Assembly (NCBI GenBank): GCA_009741485.1
Contig: CM019216.1
Span: 57,896,656 to 57,960,655, forward strand
DNA from: Malurus cyaneus samueli
Lineage: Eukaryota; Chordata; Aves; Passeriformes; Maluridae
DNA length: 64,000 nucleotides
Reading direction: 5' to 3'
The position numbers and the translations under genes were made by a program. Numbering within the stretch: the stretch's first letter is position 1; each line of letters starts with the position of its first letter. A model generated the notes under the pieces. That model saw nothing but the letters and a program-made list of their open reading frames with translations. It had not been told where the DNA came from and did no database searches. Positions 12,995-26,800 of the stretch are shown piece by piece.

Positions 12995-15900
12995 CCCCAA
13001 AGTGGGTAACATCACTGACTTACTGTTGAACTTCATAACTGAAGGAAATTTCTAGGGCTGATTTAACAGGCTTCAGACCCAACAGGATTGTACCCACTGA
13101 AACCCTATGGCCTGTGCCACTCCTGAAGGACCACTCCAGCTGAGGGATAATTCAAACAGCACCCAGTGTTCAGTAGCCCCCAATAGCAGTATTAGACCAA
13201 ATGCATATTCTTTTATGAAAGCTGCATGCTTCCCTAATTATTTATGTATTAATAAATGCCATTTTACTACACTGCTACTGCGCATAACCAACATATTGTC
13301 TAGAAAAAGAACTGTCAGAACACATCCTGCAAATGCCTCTTCTTTGTCAGATTACTCTAATTATACACTGCATCAAACTTCTCCATCTTTGTCCTCCTAA
13401 CTGGCAAATTCTGACTTTCCCTACAAATTTCACCCTGCTCTTCTCTGTTCCCTTTTCAGTTTTACTTTTGAAACAATTTAAGATCGTGGACATACAAGCC
13501 TGAGGTAAGTGGTGTACAGACCTACTGCGCATATATTTATGCACACACATCTGCACATCCTTTGGCATGGATGTGGATGGCCTTTTTTCTGAGACTTTAT
13601 TGAGTTTGGCAGGAGCAGGACAACCCCGCATCCTGGCAGGAACCGCCCTCAAACAATTTTGCTCTATGAAGGGTTTTGCTCTGCTATTAACATTAGGCCC
13701 TATTGTTCTGATATTGCCCAACAAATTATGATAAAATATTATATTGTGACTATTTTATTATACATTGTGATTAATTGGCTAATGAACTTCATTAAAAACA
13801 CTTCACTTTTCCTAAGTATATAGGCTGCTTAACTGAGTTGTTAGATGATGTGGAAAAATATAAGGAACTAAGTTGAGATCAGTGGAATAATTTTAATTTC
13901 CACTTCTCTCTGAAGTGAAAGGTTTGCTGGTAGTCCTTGACACCTTATATCTTGTATATAGTTATATTTTCAATGTCTGACGGGGTCAGTTGTTGAGAAA
14001 CAAAAACTCCATAGCCAGTTGTTTATACTTCTGACAGCAAAATTAGAATGCAAAGCAGGAAATAAACTGAAATGGTCTCATACATGAACGGAATATAAAC
14101 ATTCTACTTAATTAGGTCACTAAGCATACGTTTGTTTACTTGGATATTTTTTCTCTGGCAGTTCATCTCTGGGTAACACAACTATCTCACTGGAGAGCAA
14201 GGAATTCCCATGGCAGATAACACGAGGTCAGTAATTTGGGGTCCAGAAAAGTATGCTTATTAGCACTATTTCAAATACCTCATAACGAAGGGAGGTGGAG
14301 TGTGAGGTGAGGACAACACATGCCTCACTGGCTTCTGTGTCAGGTTGGTGTCCACACAAAGGACAGGAAAGCCACTGGAGAGCTGGTTATAGCTCCCTGA
14401 ATTTCTGCCTGTCCCTGATTTACCTTCATGTTTGATTATAATGCAGAGAATGGTATAGAATGCTAGTAATGTCTATTCCATAGATATGAAAATCTTCCCT
14501 TCTTGTAAACCAGGATGCAATTTTGCTGCCTACATTCATCTCTATCACTATATAATTTTTTTATATTTTATTTTTATTGTTTTCTTCTACATCCATCTAT
14601 ACATAAATTTTCTTCTTTGTTTTAAGGCTACTTGGAATATGTATCTAGCCTTTTTATTTTCAGAAGTCCAAGCACATTTCTGGTGGTACATATAAAACCC
14701 AGTAATTTCTCTTTCTGTTCGCATGACAGGCCCAAGCCACAACCGAGACTAAAGCAAATCCTTCGGAGATGGTCCCAGTACAGACAAGTCCCCTCACGCG
14801 CTGTGGAGAGAGCAGATCCCCTCTCTACCACCAACTCCTCCTTTTATGGGCCTGTGCTGAAAGTGGGACAGGGCTTACAGAAAACCATGTGTGCTGTTCC
14901 CTCCAGACCACAGTTCCAGGACATGGTGCTTTACAGACAGGCATGATTTTCACAATGAGCCAGTATTTTCTGGATGTAGCACCTCAGCAGTTGCTCCTCC
15001 GCTATCAGTCTCACGTCAGTTCCTGGGATGAGTTCTGATTTCTTGATAGAGATTACTTGCACCTGGATGGGAATGATGGGGTGTTGGCAGGGACACTGAG
15101 CAGATGAGAGGAGAGGGGAGGAACCTTGCCAGCCTTTGTGTGTGCAACTGCTGAGTCAGTTCAACAGCATCAGAAATCCCTGCCCCCACAAACACAGGTG
15201 CAGATGGCCATGTAAAAGTAATCTGAATTTGGCTGCTGCCCAAATTCCACATTCCTCCTGGCTCCACTGGAGCCTTTTTCCCACATGACCTCATCTCTCA
15301 TACCCTTGCAGCAGAGAGCCAGACAAGCAATGTGCAGTTTTTCTCAAAACATCCAGGGGTTTTTGCGGAAGTGGGAAGGAGATGGGAGTCCGATACAAGC
15401 AAGAGGAAGAGCATGTAGGCATGCCTGAGTCTGGGCCTTTGACCCTCAGACCTCCCACACAGGCACCGAAGTCTGGAATCCAGATCCTCAGAGCTACCAG
15501 GCTGCTTTTGTGTCCTTCCACTCCAGCAATAACGCAGAGGCTGCAGGAAATCCCTCCATGTGAAGGACTCTGCCAGCACAAATCTACTCTGCGCAGAGCC
15601 CTGGCAGTTCCCGCTTTGTTCCCCTCTAGGACAGGATTAGAGGGTATCGGGATGCCCTTGTGGGAGACTCAAGCTGCTGCAAGCCAGCTTCAGCTGCTGA
15701 CAGAACTGGTCAGGCCCCTGCCCCTCTCTGTACACAGCTCCAAGCAGCTGAAGACTGACATGCAGCTACGGGAACAACAATTTCAGTGCCAGCTGGAGGG
15801 CTCAGGGCTAATTTCCACACCCGTCTCAATGCCTGAGTTTATACTGAGTACAGCCACAGCACATGGAGCGCACGGACGTATTGAAACACAACCACTGAAG

Positions 15901-16550
15901 ATTAAGAAAGTTAAGTTTAACTTACACAAGTCTTATTGATCCTCTTGACTACTGTGTAAGCTTTACCTACAAGTAACAACATTCATCTGTATACAAAAGA
16001 GTAAACTCTTTGTTTTAACTTCACTTAAACAATTAGCAAGTCCATACATTCACCATTTGCCATGGAGACTAAGGAAGCCAAAGCCAATGGCAATGAAACA
16101 CATGATGTTTCACCAAAGATTGCTTCCACGCTGTGTTCCAGAACAAAGCCACTTTGTATGCACAGCTAACATACTTCATAACTTGCCTGATTTGATTTTG
16201 AGGGAGTCTTCATTTTTCAAAGAAAAGTGGAAAAAAAAAGGTTGACTTTAATCAAAGTAAAACAGAAAACCTATAGTACTTCAGATATCAAAAGTTTCAG
16301 GAATTCACAAGCAGTTTGGAAAAGAAAACTGGAATCTAAATTATGATACAACTTCACTGTAGGGAGCACTGCTTCAGCTGCTATGATTGATAAAGGAAAA
16401 TCAAAATCTGTAGTACTCAGATATATATCATATTTCATCATGCATATCTAAGAACCACCCATTCCTTCATCTCACGTTTAGCATATCCCATGTGTTAGGG
16501 CAAAAAATAAAAACCTGAGCAGTAGGCATGAGAATGACAACACCATCGGG

Positions 16551-16571
16551 AGCCTCCTCCTGTTGGAGGCT
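16551..16571. repeat. Short inverted repeat (hairpin)
   Basis: AGCCTCC and GGAGGCT are separated by about 7 bases, giving a 7 bp perfect stem. No terminator or RNA gene context is present. Confidence 0.5.
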
Positions 16572-19500
16572 TTATCAAGGGGAACTTTGACTGTCATCTT
16601 GGCTGAGCTTCAAATTTGTCCTAAATATGGTCCAACTGGCTGAGAAGAGCTGGGACGACAGGGTGAGAATGCTTGCCACCGAAGATCTATCAACATAAGC
16701 GGGTGGTTACCTTCCTCTTTGCTGGGCGCTCACACAGATTGATCAAAAAGAGAACACCAATGTAAACTACAAGTGTTAAGCACAGTGTTTGCCAAACTCA
16801 AGCAAGGCTGCTAATGCAAAGCAGAAGCTGTGGCTGTGCGCAGAGGGGGCACAGGCACACAGCAGCACACAGGTGTTTGCACAGGCACAGTGGAGGTTGT
16901 GGTGGGAAGGAAAATATTAATTGCAAGAGGAATTACATTTTGGGTAAGTTGTTACAAGGTACTATGCGCCTATTTAAATCTGAATTGTGTTAACAGTGGA
17001 AACAGAAAGGGAATGGTGAGCAGGTTAGGACTGCCCATTAAATTTCCAGGACTGACTAGGAAAAGGTCCTGCCTGGCATCTGAATATGCTGCAGGAAATA
17101 CTCTTCGTGTTGTGTCTATATCTTTAATGTCCTTTACGGCTATTGCCATATGTCACAGAACTTCCCATAGTAGCTATGAAGATAGTTCACAAAAGTGCAA
17201 AACATAATTCCTTCTGTCAATCTCAATCACGCTCACTGCAACTCCCCATGGCTGCAAACTGCTCCGCTTGAGCTCTGGGTTAGGCTCTAGGCTGTAATCA
17301 TACGGTCAACCTGGGAGAAAGGAGGTGTGTGGGAAGGAAGAAACAAGAACAGACGCAAGTGACACTGCAAGAGACGATAGCAGGATGGAAGACTGGAGAT
17401 ACACAAGAAACTTGTCCTTACAAGAAAAGGGACATGAACTGTTGACTGACAACAGTTGACATGACACCCTACATGAAAGAGCTACACAAAATACTATTAG
17501 CAGTTTTGGAGGTGTGCATAAGCAGAGTAGCAAGGAAGAAGAAAACATCCTGAATCTGAATCACTCCCTGTCCCCAAAACAGATAGCTAATTAATTTCTG
17601 GTTTTAAATGTTGTAAGAGATCACTGATCATTTGAGCATTTTTCAGCATAATTGAAAACCAATAAGGAAAAACATAGCTTACAAATACCTGTAAGCAATG
17701 TTTGGGTTGTTTTATGTATTTATTTTTTTTTTAGAAACAGCATTTATAAAATTCCAAATACAGATTTGTGGCTCCATATGCATGACAAGTAGAACATTTG
17801 GTTGCACTGTGGTCATCTCAGTAGTGTTAATCTGCAGCCTCGTCATTCATTATTTATAACATCACTGTCTTTGTGAAGTACTAGGTCACAATCACATAAA
17901 TCCCAAATATTCCACTTAAGTACTAAAATTTTAATCAGTCTGTAAGAGTGAAAAAGGAGGAGAAATTAAGTCACCCAAACAGGCAAAATAATCAGATTCT
18001 GTGGGAACATACAACAGGACAAGATCATGCCAACAAGAATTTTCACTCTAATATGCTAAAGCGTGCATAAAAGCTCTCGCGCCATGTTTGTCAAAAGACC
18101 ATATGCAACAGTTTGGCCATGTAAGCAATTACAATAACCTTCTGTGGACCTGTAAAATATCCCAGAAGTGAACGAGCATTACTGATCTCAGGTAGTGAAA
18201 TTCAGCCCTGCTCCCACTTCTGCAAGTTGCAGCAGTCCATACTCTCATTAGACAGCAAGAATTCAGGGCAAGGATCACCTTCTAGTATATCCTCTGTACA
18301 GTGCCAAGCACAAAGGGTGGAGAACTCTAGCTGTCACGCAATATAAATAACGGTGATTCATCTTTCTGATGCCTCCCTATTAGCTTGATTACCTGGCTTG
18401 ATTCACTTGAGGTCTGTAACAGCTCCTGTGGGCCATCAGAAATCTTATTTTCTCAAGCAGTTTATGTTGGTGAAAAAGACATCAACACACCTGCCTCCTG
18501 AGAGGATGGATTTGAGACAGAGCACAACACAGCCCCTCCTCTTCATGCCTGAAAGAAAGCTTGCCTGAGCTGCTCTTAAGGCGATGATGAAGAGCAGGAA
18601 TCCAGGCTCTATCAGCAGCTAAGAGCAGCTTACCTGTAGCTCAGGTGAGACTTATGTTTTGGAGGAAACATATCACCCAAATTGTGCTACTCCTTCTCAC
18701 CCCCGCAAGGGACTGGAGGCTCTTTTTGCTCCCTGAGCACACGAGGACATGTGCAGGAAGCAGATCCTGTTGCTGCCCTTACTCAGCACTAAACCATGTC
18801 CTTGGCTCACTTGTTGGTGCAGCAATTTTAGGGAAGCAGATATTTGTTCATTTCAAGAAAGGCTTGTCTCTGTTAATCGATCCTGTCCACATTCTCATCA
18901 AGATCCAGACTCTCGCTGTCTGGGACTCCAAATATCCCAGACATTTGGAACAAAAAGTAATGCTTTGTTGGTCCAGCCATACTCATCTATCATTTGTTTT
19001 CACAATGACCCAAGCCACCTCTTTTGTTTCTTTATAAGCCTTTGTCACAGCTTCAACAACCCACTACCTATTTCTACCTGTCCTCTTTTTATTTGGGTTT
19101 ACACATTGTGCTTTTATCTGTACTGAACCAGAATTTAGCAATTTCTAGCTTGCTCAGGGTCATGGTCATTCCAGTTTTTATTTTTTTTTTAGGCTAGAGT
19201 CTAGCCATGTGATTATTCATCATGTTCCCCTGCAGCTCTTACTTCCAAGAGATGTTGACTGCACTGAAGCAGCAATCTTAATCTAAAAGTACTGTTCTTT
19301 TCAGTGGAAAGAACAAGTTGGTGAGGAAAAAGTAAAAATATCAGAAGAAAAAGATTTTTTAAATACAGTCTTCATGTCTGACTTTTACTGAAATGCTAAC
19401 CAGGTCCCTATATAGTTCTGCAGGTCTGTGTTTTGAAAGGGTTGGTGTTTTTTCAGCAACCAGCCTGATTTCACTGAGTAAATCCTTCACACCAAGAAGG

Positions 19501-20621
19501 ATTCCCTTTTAATTCCTGCATTGTTTCAATGTATGCTTTTTTCTTCATCCCTTTCATTGTCCCTTAAACATGTTTATGAAAAAATACTAGCAGAAAAATA
19601 ACATTTATGTTTGGCCTCCACTATTTTCCTTCTCTTCTGTCCAAAAACCATGACCAAACTGCTCCTAATCATTGAGAAGGCTTCTAAAATGTACAGATAC
19701 CCTAGGAAAGACAGACAGCTTTTCAAGTACATCACAAAATTAAGTTGTCATCTACAGCAATTACACGCACAGGATCAACAGCAGCTAATGATATAGTTTA
19801 TAAGTTGTTTCAAATGCCTTCTTCTCACCCTCCAGCTAAAGCACATGAAAACCTATGAAATTAAATTCTTGCAACTTCTAAAAGCAATGCCATATCTCCT
19901 CCTGCTGAAGTTTGGTCATTCAAACTGCAACTCCAAACAGCTGCTGAACATTGACAATGTGGGGTAGACATTACACTGTACACTCTCGAAGAGTAAAGAT
20001 CATAAATCTCTTCTACGTAGCCAGTGAGAAGCAATTCCCTGTCAGCACACACAGAAGAGGAGATATGAAGATAGCCTTTCCCTATCTGTGTTGCCAGAGC
20101 TCCAAAGACTGTAAATCTCTCCAGAGCAGCCACTACAGTGATTGTTCTGCATCTTGTGCTTGAAGAACAGTGGCATTTCATCAGCTGCCTACAAAAGATG
20201 CAGAAATCAATGGAGAAGTATTTTACAATTTTCAAAGGGCACAGAGGGCCAGCAACACATGCTGCTATTGCATCTGCTAAAGCTTTTGCACTGCCCACTC
20301 ACACGTTATTAGTAATTTTCCTATGTGCTTGTAAAGGACTTATCCTGACACCTCAGTACCTCTGCTGCAGAACCTCTGCTCCAATAAACTTAAGTCAGCA
20401 AATGCACAATTTGGCTTCTTGCTTTCCTCTGCTTGGAATGAGGGCTTGCAGTGATCTACTTCTCATATTGGAAAATAGCGCAAAGCCAAATGACAGCATT
20501 TTAGGCCATATGCAGTCAGGCAAAGGCCACCTGAATCAGGACTGATGTTAGCTGCTGCTTTGTTCTATGGTCTGAAAGATTCATTTCCTGAGTTGCTAAG
20601 CATAGGATAGACTTTTCCAAA

Positions 20622-20825
20622 GCTAAGGTGTGAAGGGACCTCTGGAGATCCCCTAGTCCAAGCTCACTGTTTAGACATGGTTTTACCAGAGCATATTGCA
20701 CAAGGCAGCATCCAGCTGAATTCTGATTTATCAGTACGAATGGAGACTTCACAGCCTCTCTGGTCAACCTGATCTAGTGTTCAGTCACCTTCACAGTAAA
20801 ATACGTTTTTCTTATGTGACCTCAG
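20622..20825 (-). mobile_element. CR1 LINE 3' fragment
   Basis: The + strand 'tgaagggacctctggagatcccctagtccaa' is the reverse complement of the usual CR1 terminal block. 'gagacttcacagcctctctgg' and 'cacagtaaaatacgtttttctta' follow in the expected order. The last bases of the 3' tail are degraded. About 200 bp. Confidence 0.85.
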
Positions 20826-23800
20826 CTCAGTATACCATCTGAATTTTTTCTTCTCACCCCTCCAAGGAACTGCAAAGTTGTATATACATTTGAAGGAAAC
20901 TTTCTGTAAATGAAGTATGAGCAGGAAGGGTGGGCTGCCTGTCATCCATACATCATTCTGAATTTTTCAAGACAAGAATTCACACTATAGGCTGCTAACA
21001 CTGAAGAGGGATGGTTATTATCGTATCTATATTCTAGCTCACAGGCAGCAGAAATTGCACAAACATCACAGAGTCAACCTACCTAGAAAGCCTACTTCAC
21101 AGCAGTCACCTTCTCCCTCTTTGCCAGTTTCCTGTTGTGGAAGATTTATATAGGATACTGATGGTGCCACCTGTCTCTGAGTTTCCTGAGAAAGATGAAA
21201 ATGATGTGTTTATCCATCCCTTGGTACCTCAGTTCAGAACATCATACAATGTCTATGTTCTGCACATCTGAAGAGGAAACAGGGCTTTCAAATGGGAATT
21301 ATCCACCAGAGGCCTTGCAGCCAGCCAAGGTCAGTGGGTCCAGCTTGTCCATCACATTTACACCCTTATCCTCTAAAGATATTTTTGCAGCATGCTTACT
21401 ATTATCAGGACTGGATGAGGAATCTTTCACACCCTATCCATCTTTTTTTTTCACTAACAGTGTTAACTTCAGGGGCTAGCTGCTCCATTTTATGATACTC
21501 AGCTACCCATTATGGGTCTTAGTTATGTTTCAAGGTCAAATCAAAACAAACCGACCAAAAAATGTAGGAAAGAAGTTTTCTGAAGTTTGGAAGCGTAACT
21601 CACAGCTATGTACGGGATTATTACTAAAGATTGAACTGATGTGATCTGTACATAGGAAGGGTTGTTTGTTTGAAGTTGTATGACATGTGACAACCGTATT
21701 CTCTGCACCGTTAAAAATACCTAATTATGAAGGAGGCATAGAGAATGATAGGCTGGCATGAACACAACCAACTTTCAAACAGCAGTTAGGGTAATGCTAT
21801 AGGAAAGGTCATGGTTATTCATGGAGGGAATTATGGGATTTTCTTTGGTGAAACTGAGAACTAGACATGTCAGATAAGCCACACAAAGCAGCAAAAAAAA
21901 AGAGAGCTTCCAAAGTAAGTACAATACATAATAACTGTTTGCAAAGCTTAAAGGCATCTGGGGAAGGATTCTTTTCCCTGAAATTTTGTATCAAAATTGT
22001 TTTTAAAAGTCAACTGAAGACAGTCTTGTCTGTCAAATTAAGTCTATTAATATGCATAAAATAACTCAATGTGAAAAGATTAGGGTAGACAAAGACTATG
22101 ACATTTAAAGGAGCTTGATGGTAACCAGAACAACAGAAGATGATAGGAAGTTAAGGATGACAGTGCTACATGCCATGTCAAATTTAGCTCCTGTAAACTA
22201 ACATGATAGTTAAAGGATGCTCATGTATAGTTTCCAGACGAAGAAGGGAAGAAAAGTCAGAAAAAGCCTTGCCTGAGATGATTTCTGATGACTTTTTTAC
22301 TGGAAGAACACAATCAGCCATTTAAGACTATGGTAAAAAGAGAATGTGGCATCTTGCAGGAATATCATCCCACCAAAAAAGCAATTTATCTTTACCTATA
22401 TGCACAGACCTGATGACTGATACTGTGAGAGAATAAATGTAAATAGAGAAAACTGCTACACATTTTTTTCACTTAAAATATTCTGCAAAATGCAACTGAG
22501 GGATGGACATAACTGAAGTAAAGCACAGTGTGCCAGTTTCTCAGCCTAAACAGTAGTCATTTCTGACTTATGTGCTGTTTCACTGTTCACTGTTGCTTTT
22601 TGGATAGGATTGTTTCACACTGCTTTTCAAGCAGAGAGTCCAAAAATTTCTAATTGCAACAGATACATTTATAGAGTGTCTCAGCAAAATCAAAATAAAA
22701 AAAAAGAAAACTGAGATTATCTAGTAGTAATTTATTAACATCTGAGGTACAAAACATCTCAGTTAAAGAGCTAATACTTGTTAATTAAGAGATACATGCT
22801 TTCATTACAGACAATTATATTTGTGTCCGAGTCTTGAAGTGGAATTTATCAGATTCCTGCAGCAATTTACATACAATTATACCACTGTCAAATACATTAT
22901 CAAATATGTATACCAGAAAAAGTCTGACTTCCTCAATCTAATGTACAGGATTCACTCCATAAGCAGGACAAAGTGGTCTTTACCCACATCAAGCACTAGC
23001 AATGGGTATTAGGTAATAATTTCTGTGTTGGGAGAATGGGTAGTAGTTTATTTCAGATAATGGCTTTTCACTGATAAATACAACAACTATACCACTACCC
23101 TCATTACAAGGTAGGAATGTAAAGGGAGGGCAAGACCTGTGCTGGAGCAGAAAACAGAAGTATGGATTGAAACCTTGTGATGCCCGACCTTCTCCCAACA
23201 GACTGAGAAATGTTTCAGGGCTGTCCATGTCGGGGCCAAAAAGCCGTACTGAAGGCGAGACTGCTGCACTGAATTTAAGGGTGACAGTAAGGACCCAGTT
23301 CTTCATCATGCCCATGCTCTTGTCAGCTTAAACACAGAGCAAGAGCTGGCCTGCAAACATACAAACACTTCACCTTTTGCACTACCTGGTGTCAGCTTCC
23401 CAAAATATAATGCAGACTATGAAATGTACAGAGATATTCCATGTAAGCTTAACTCTGCACAGGAGGTTTATGTTGGCAGAAAATTCCTTGACCAAAATAG
23501 GCTACAGTGACAAAAATACTTTTAGAATTATAACCACCTCCACTTTGGTATAGAAAGGAAGCAATATTGGGCAACCTAAACCAACAGTGCCACAGCATCA
23601 AGAATTTCAAAAAGAGGCCACTTTCACATATATTAGCTACCACATTACTTCTAAATAAGTCTCAGACATAAATGATGCAAGGGGCTGGCAAATGGTGGCT
23701 GTAGAGGAAGAAAAAGACTTTGTTAAATTCTGTCCCAGTCGATTTCCTTGCTGCAGGAGGAATGCTCCAGCAGCCTTGTCCATGTTCAGCTTCTCCCACT

Positions 23801-26800
23801 ATTTGGGCACTACAGGTGAAAATGTGAGATCAAACTGGAGAATGCAATTTACACTGTCTTCTTCCTTTTTTTTTCTCAACAAGCCTTAGCTTGGGCCACC
23901 AGGGCAATAACAAATGAAATAAAGGAGCTATAAAAAACACAATACTAACAGGACCATTTTCTTAAAACTTGTTATAAAGAAAAGGCAAAGAAGAAGAGCA
24001 TTAGTTTTACATTCTTTTTCACATTCCTTTTCCACACACCACATCTCAAAATACATGACAGAGAAGAGCAGGATGAGTGAGCTCCAGTTCCCTTCTGGCT
24101 GCCACAGGGCCCTGTATTGACTCACTCAAAAATCTTGCAGCTTGGTGAGCTGCTTGGTGTCCACAGAGGCAATGCAAGTCCTTAACAAGCACTAGGTATA
24201 GGAATGGGTATGTTAAGTCCTATTTTTTCCCCAGAAGATACAGGACTGAAATATCATGATTCTTCCTTGTACAACACTATATACTGATTTACTTCTCTTT
24301 TTCAGATTCTTACACATTTGCAAAATCCTCTAATGCAGTTGGTTTGAGGAACAAATTGAAATGTGACCATTTTATCAATTAATTTTATCAATTAAGAGGA
24401 GAAGATGAGAGTTACACAGAGGTTTTTGTCCTTGTGTTTTGATTGGTTTCTGTGTGGTTTTGTTTTCACACACAATGGGAAGAAAATAATGTGTTTCTAT
24501 AATTGGCCAGCATTTCTCTATCCAATCAGAAAATATTTTCGAAGCCTGTATAAAAAGTGAGGGAGGAAATGATTTGATGTGCATACCCCCATCAAAATTC
24601 CCTGTGTTTTTCTTTTAAAAACTGTATTTTTAAGGCGCTGGCAGAGGCTTGACCACACGTCTTCCACTAATATTAAGAAAAAAAGGTGTGGGCAAACCTT
24701 TTCATGCAATTTTCTGAAAATCTCAACCCTTGATAAAAGAGGATGCCAAAAACAAAAGTAGTAATAATGTGGTTGATGTAGCTTGAATGGTTCACTTGTT
24801 TAGGATTCAACTGCTTCCATGCTTCCTGAGTATGGAAAGTTTGGTTTCTGGGTTAATGGCAATTTGGTCAGTTATTTCATTATTTCATCTCTAATGGGTT
24901 TTTGAGGAAATGTTGGCTGATTTGTGGGTATGTTGTTCTTATTTACCAACAAAATACTATATTCAAATACAGCACAGTCTTCCCCATTTGGTTTATATAA
25001 AAATAACAATTTATCTGTATCCCTGGAGGAGAAATTGATAAAATCCTCCTTAGGGTTACTTAATCTTTCTTTTTTGTTCATGTTTCCAGTTTATCAGCAG
25101 CTGAAATAGTAATTAACTTAGACTGTCATGTTTTCTGCACCATAAATAGAACTTTCAAACAACCCTGAAATGCCCTATTTTCTTTAGGTTACACAACATC
25201 TCAAAAAAAGCAAGTAACTGAAAACCACTACACAAAGGATGTTAGTATTTTGCGTTCTGAGAGAAAGTCAGCTGCAGGAGATCCGTGTCTGGTTTTCAGA
25301 ATCTCAGGGTGAATGAAAAGTCAGCACTTTCTACAGGTTTTCCAAACAAGTGTATGACAGTGCTCTTTGCTTTTTCACTGCCTGTGCAAGTGGTGTTTTA
25401 TTCCTAATCTTACAAATACCTTTCATCTCGATTATTGAGGACCCATCAAAGAATCTGCTTTCTTAGGGGTTCAAAAAAAATGACAACAAACAAGTTTGCA
25501 GATAAGTCATCCAAAATGCCAATTAATGTAACTGCTATTATCAAAGACAAATGTATAAACTACTCAATTTTTTTAAAAAAAAAGTCCTCACTCTTATCCC
25601 CTCCTTACAAATTTCTATAGTTATAGTACCTGTGCCATGCTGTTTTTTAGAGAGTTGGTACAGCATATTTGTAATTATTTTAACAAGATGGGAAAAACAG
25701 TAACATGACATCAATGGATATAAATGTGGTTGTAAGGTAAGTTTATTGTAGTTCAAGATTTGTCAAAAATATCTTGCTTTATGAAAACATTGCTCCTTAG
25801 TTTCAGAAGGGTTGCATTACTATGCCTCATCATGTCAATATATTTTGTTGGGGGGGAAGTACACTTAGAATAAGGAGTCTGCCAGAAATATTGGCCATAG
25901 TGCACTGCATTTAAGAACACAATGAGGCGCGATCTTATTTTAGGACATGTCCTGTATTATTTCGTCTAAAACAACATCACAAAAAGACAATGGAATGTAA
26001 TTACTGAGGAGGCTCTTTTGCAAAGGATCACATGAAGACAACATAAAAGAATAAACTCCCGTATTATCAGACTTACAGTTTCACCACTATGGGTTTTCCT
26101 GTGCTGAAGTAAATTTACTGCAATTTTTGTCCCTCCACGGTTTCTCAAAAAAAAGTGGAGTGAAACAAACCCCACATTTTCTAGATTAAGAGATGAACAG
26201 CACACCATACTTCAAAAACTCCAATCTGGTTCTAATAGTTTAATAATCCTTTCCCCAGGGGAGAACTAACGCTGTAAAAATACCAAAATGGAAGCAACAC
26301 TCCGATCCAGCCTGGGATAAAGATTTTGCCTTTTTTGAATGCAGATCAGTTTAGGGAAACCACCTTTTTATGAAGTAAATGTTTAATAAACAGTAAAGAA
26401 CACTCCCTGCTGGCACTGCCTGTGCAAATACACACTTAAGACTTCAATATCAGCAATATGCTGTCCTCACACTGGGGACCTGGCTGCCCTCTCCCCTCCC
26501 GTATCACAAGAAGCAGCTATGCAGCAAGCAATTTCATGAAGCTCTTTCTCATGACATTCTGGAAAATTATTCAACTAATGGCTTGGTGGGCAGGTCCAAT
26601 TTTTTGTCTCATTGTCTGTGTTCTGACTCCAACTCTGTATAATATTTTGGAGAAAGTTCGCCTTCTTTGCACAGTGCCGAGTAAATATTTTGTCAGTTGT
26701 TAAGGATGAGCTACAAAGTAAGTCCCAGCAATGTATCCAAATTCAGCAGCAAGACTTGGAACCATATTAGAACTTTTTCCAGATTGTGATTTGTAATGTA

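Larger units (their letters stand above)
9011..20621. other. Non-coding sequence, presumed AIG1 intron
   Basis: About 11.6 kb with no recognised exon or interspersed repeat. Notable parts: a T-rich run near 9041-9061; a short tandem duplication at 12954-12994; a stretch richer in G+C at about 14700-15940 with long overlapping open frames on both strands; and an inverted repeat at 16551-16571. Other open frames (for example 16830-17207 + and 19861-20298 -) have no recognisable domain and overlap frames on the other strand, so they look like chance. Confidence 0.5.

Noticed and set aside
16830..17207. 125-codon + frame
   Set aside because: Low-complexity GCACA-rich start, no domain and no supporting signals.
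19861..20298. 145-codon minus frame overlapping a 135-codon + frame
   Set aside because: No domain or splice context, and mutually overlapping frames. Likely chance in sequence with few stops.
21140..21200. Minus-strand codons His-His-Gln-Tyr-Pro, as expected in the AIG1 exon following 53688-53789
   Set aside because: Only about 14 bases match. An in-frame stop follows two codons later, the residues before it do not fit the family, and there is no donor where one would be needed. Treated as coincidence.
22980..22995. ATGTGGGT on the minus strand, possible Met-Trp-Val of a late AIG1 exon
   Set aside because: Flanking codons (Leu before, Lys after) do not fit the family and no exon structure is visible.
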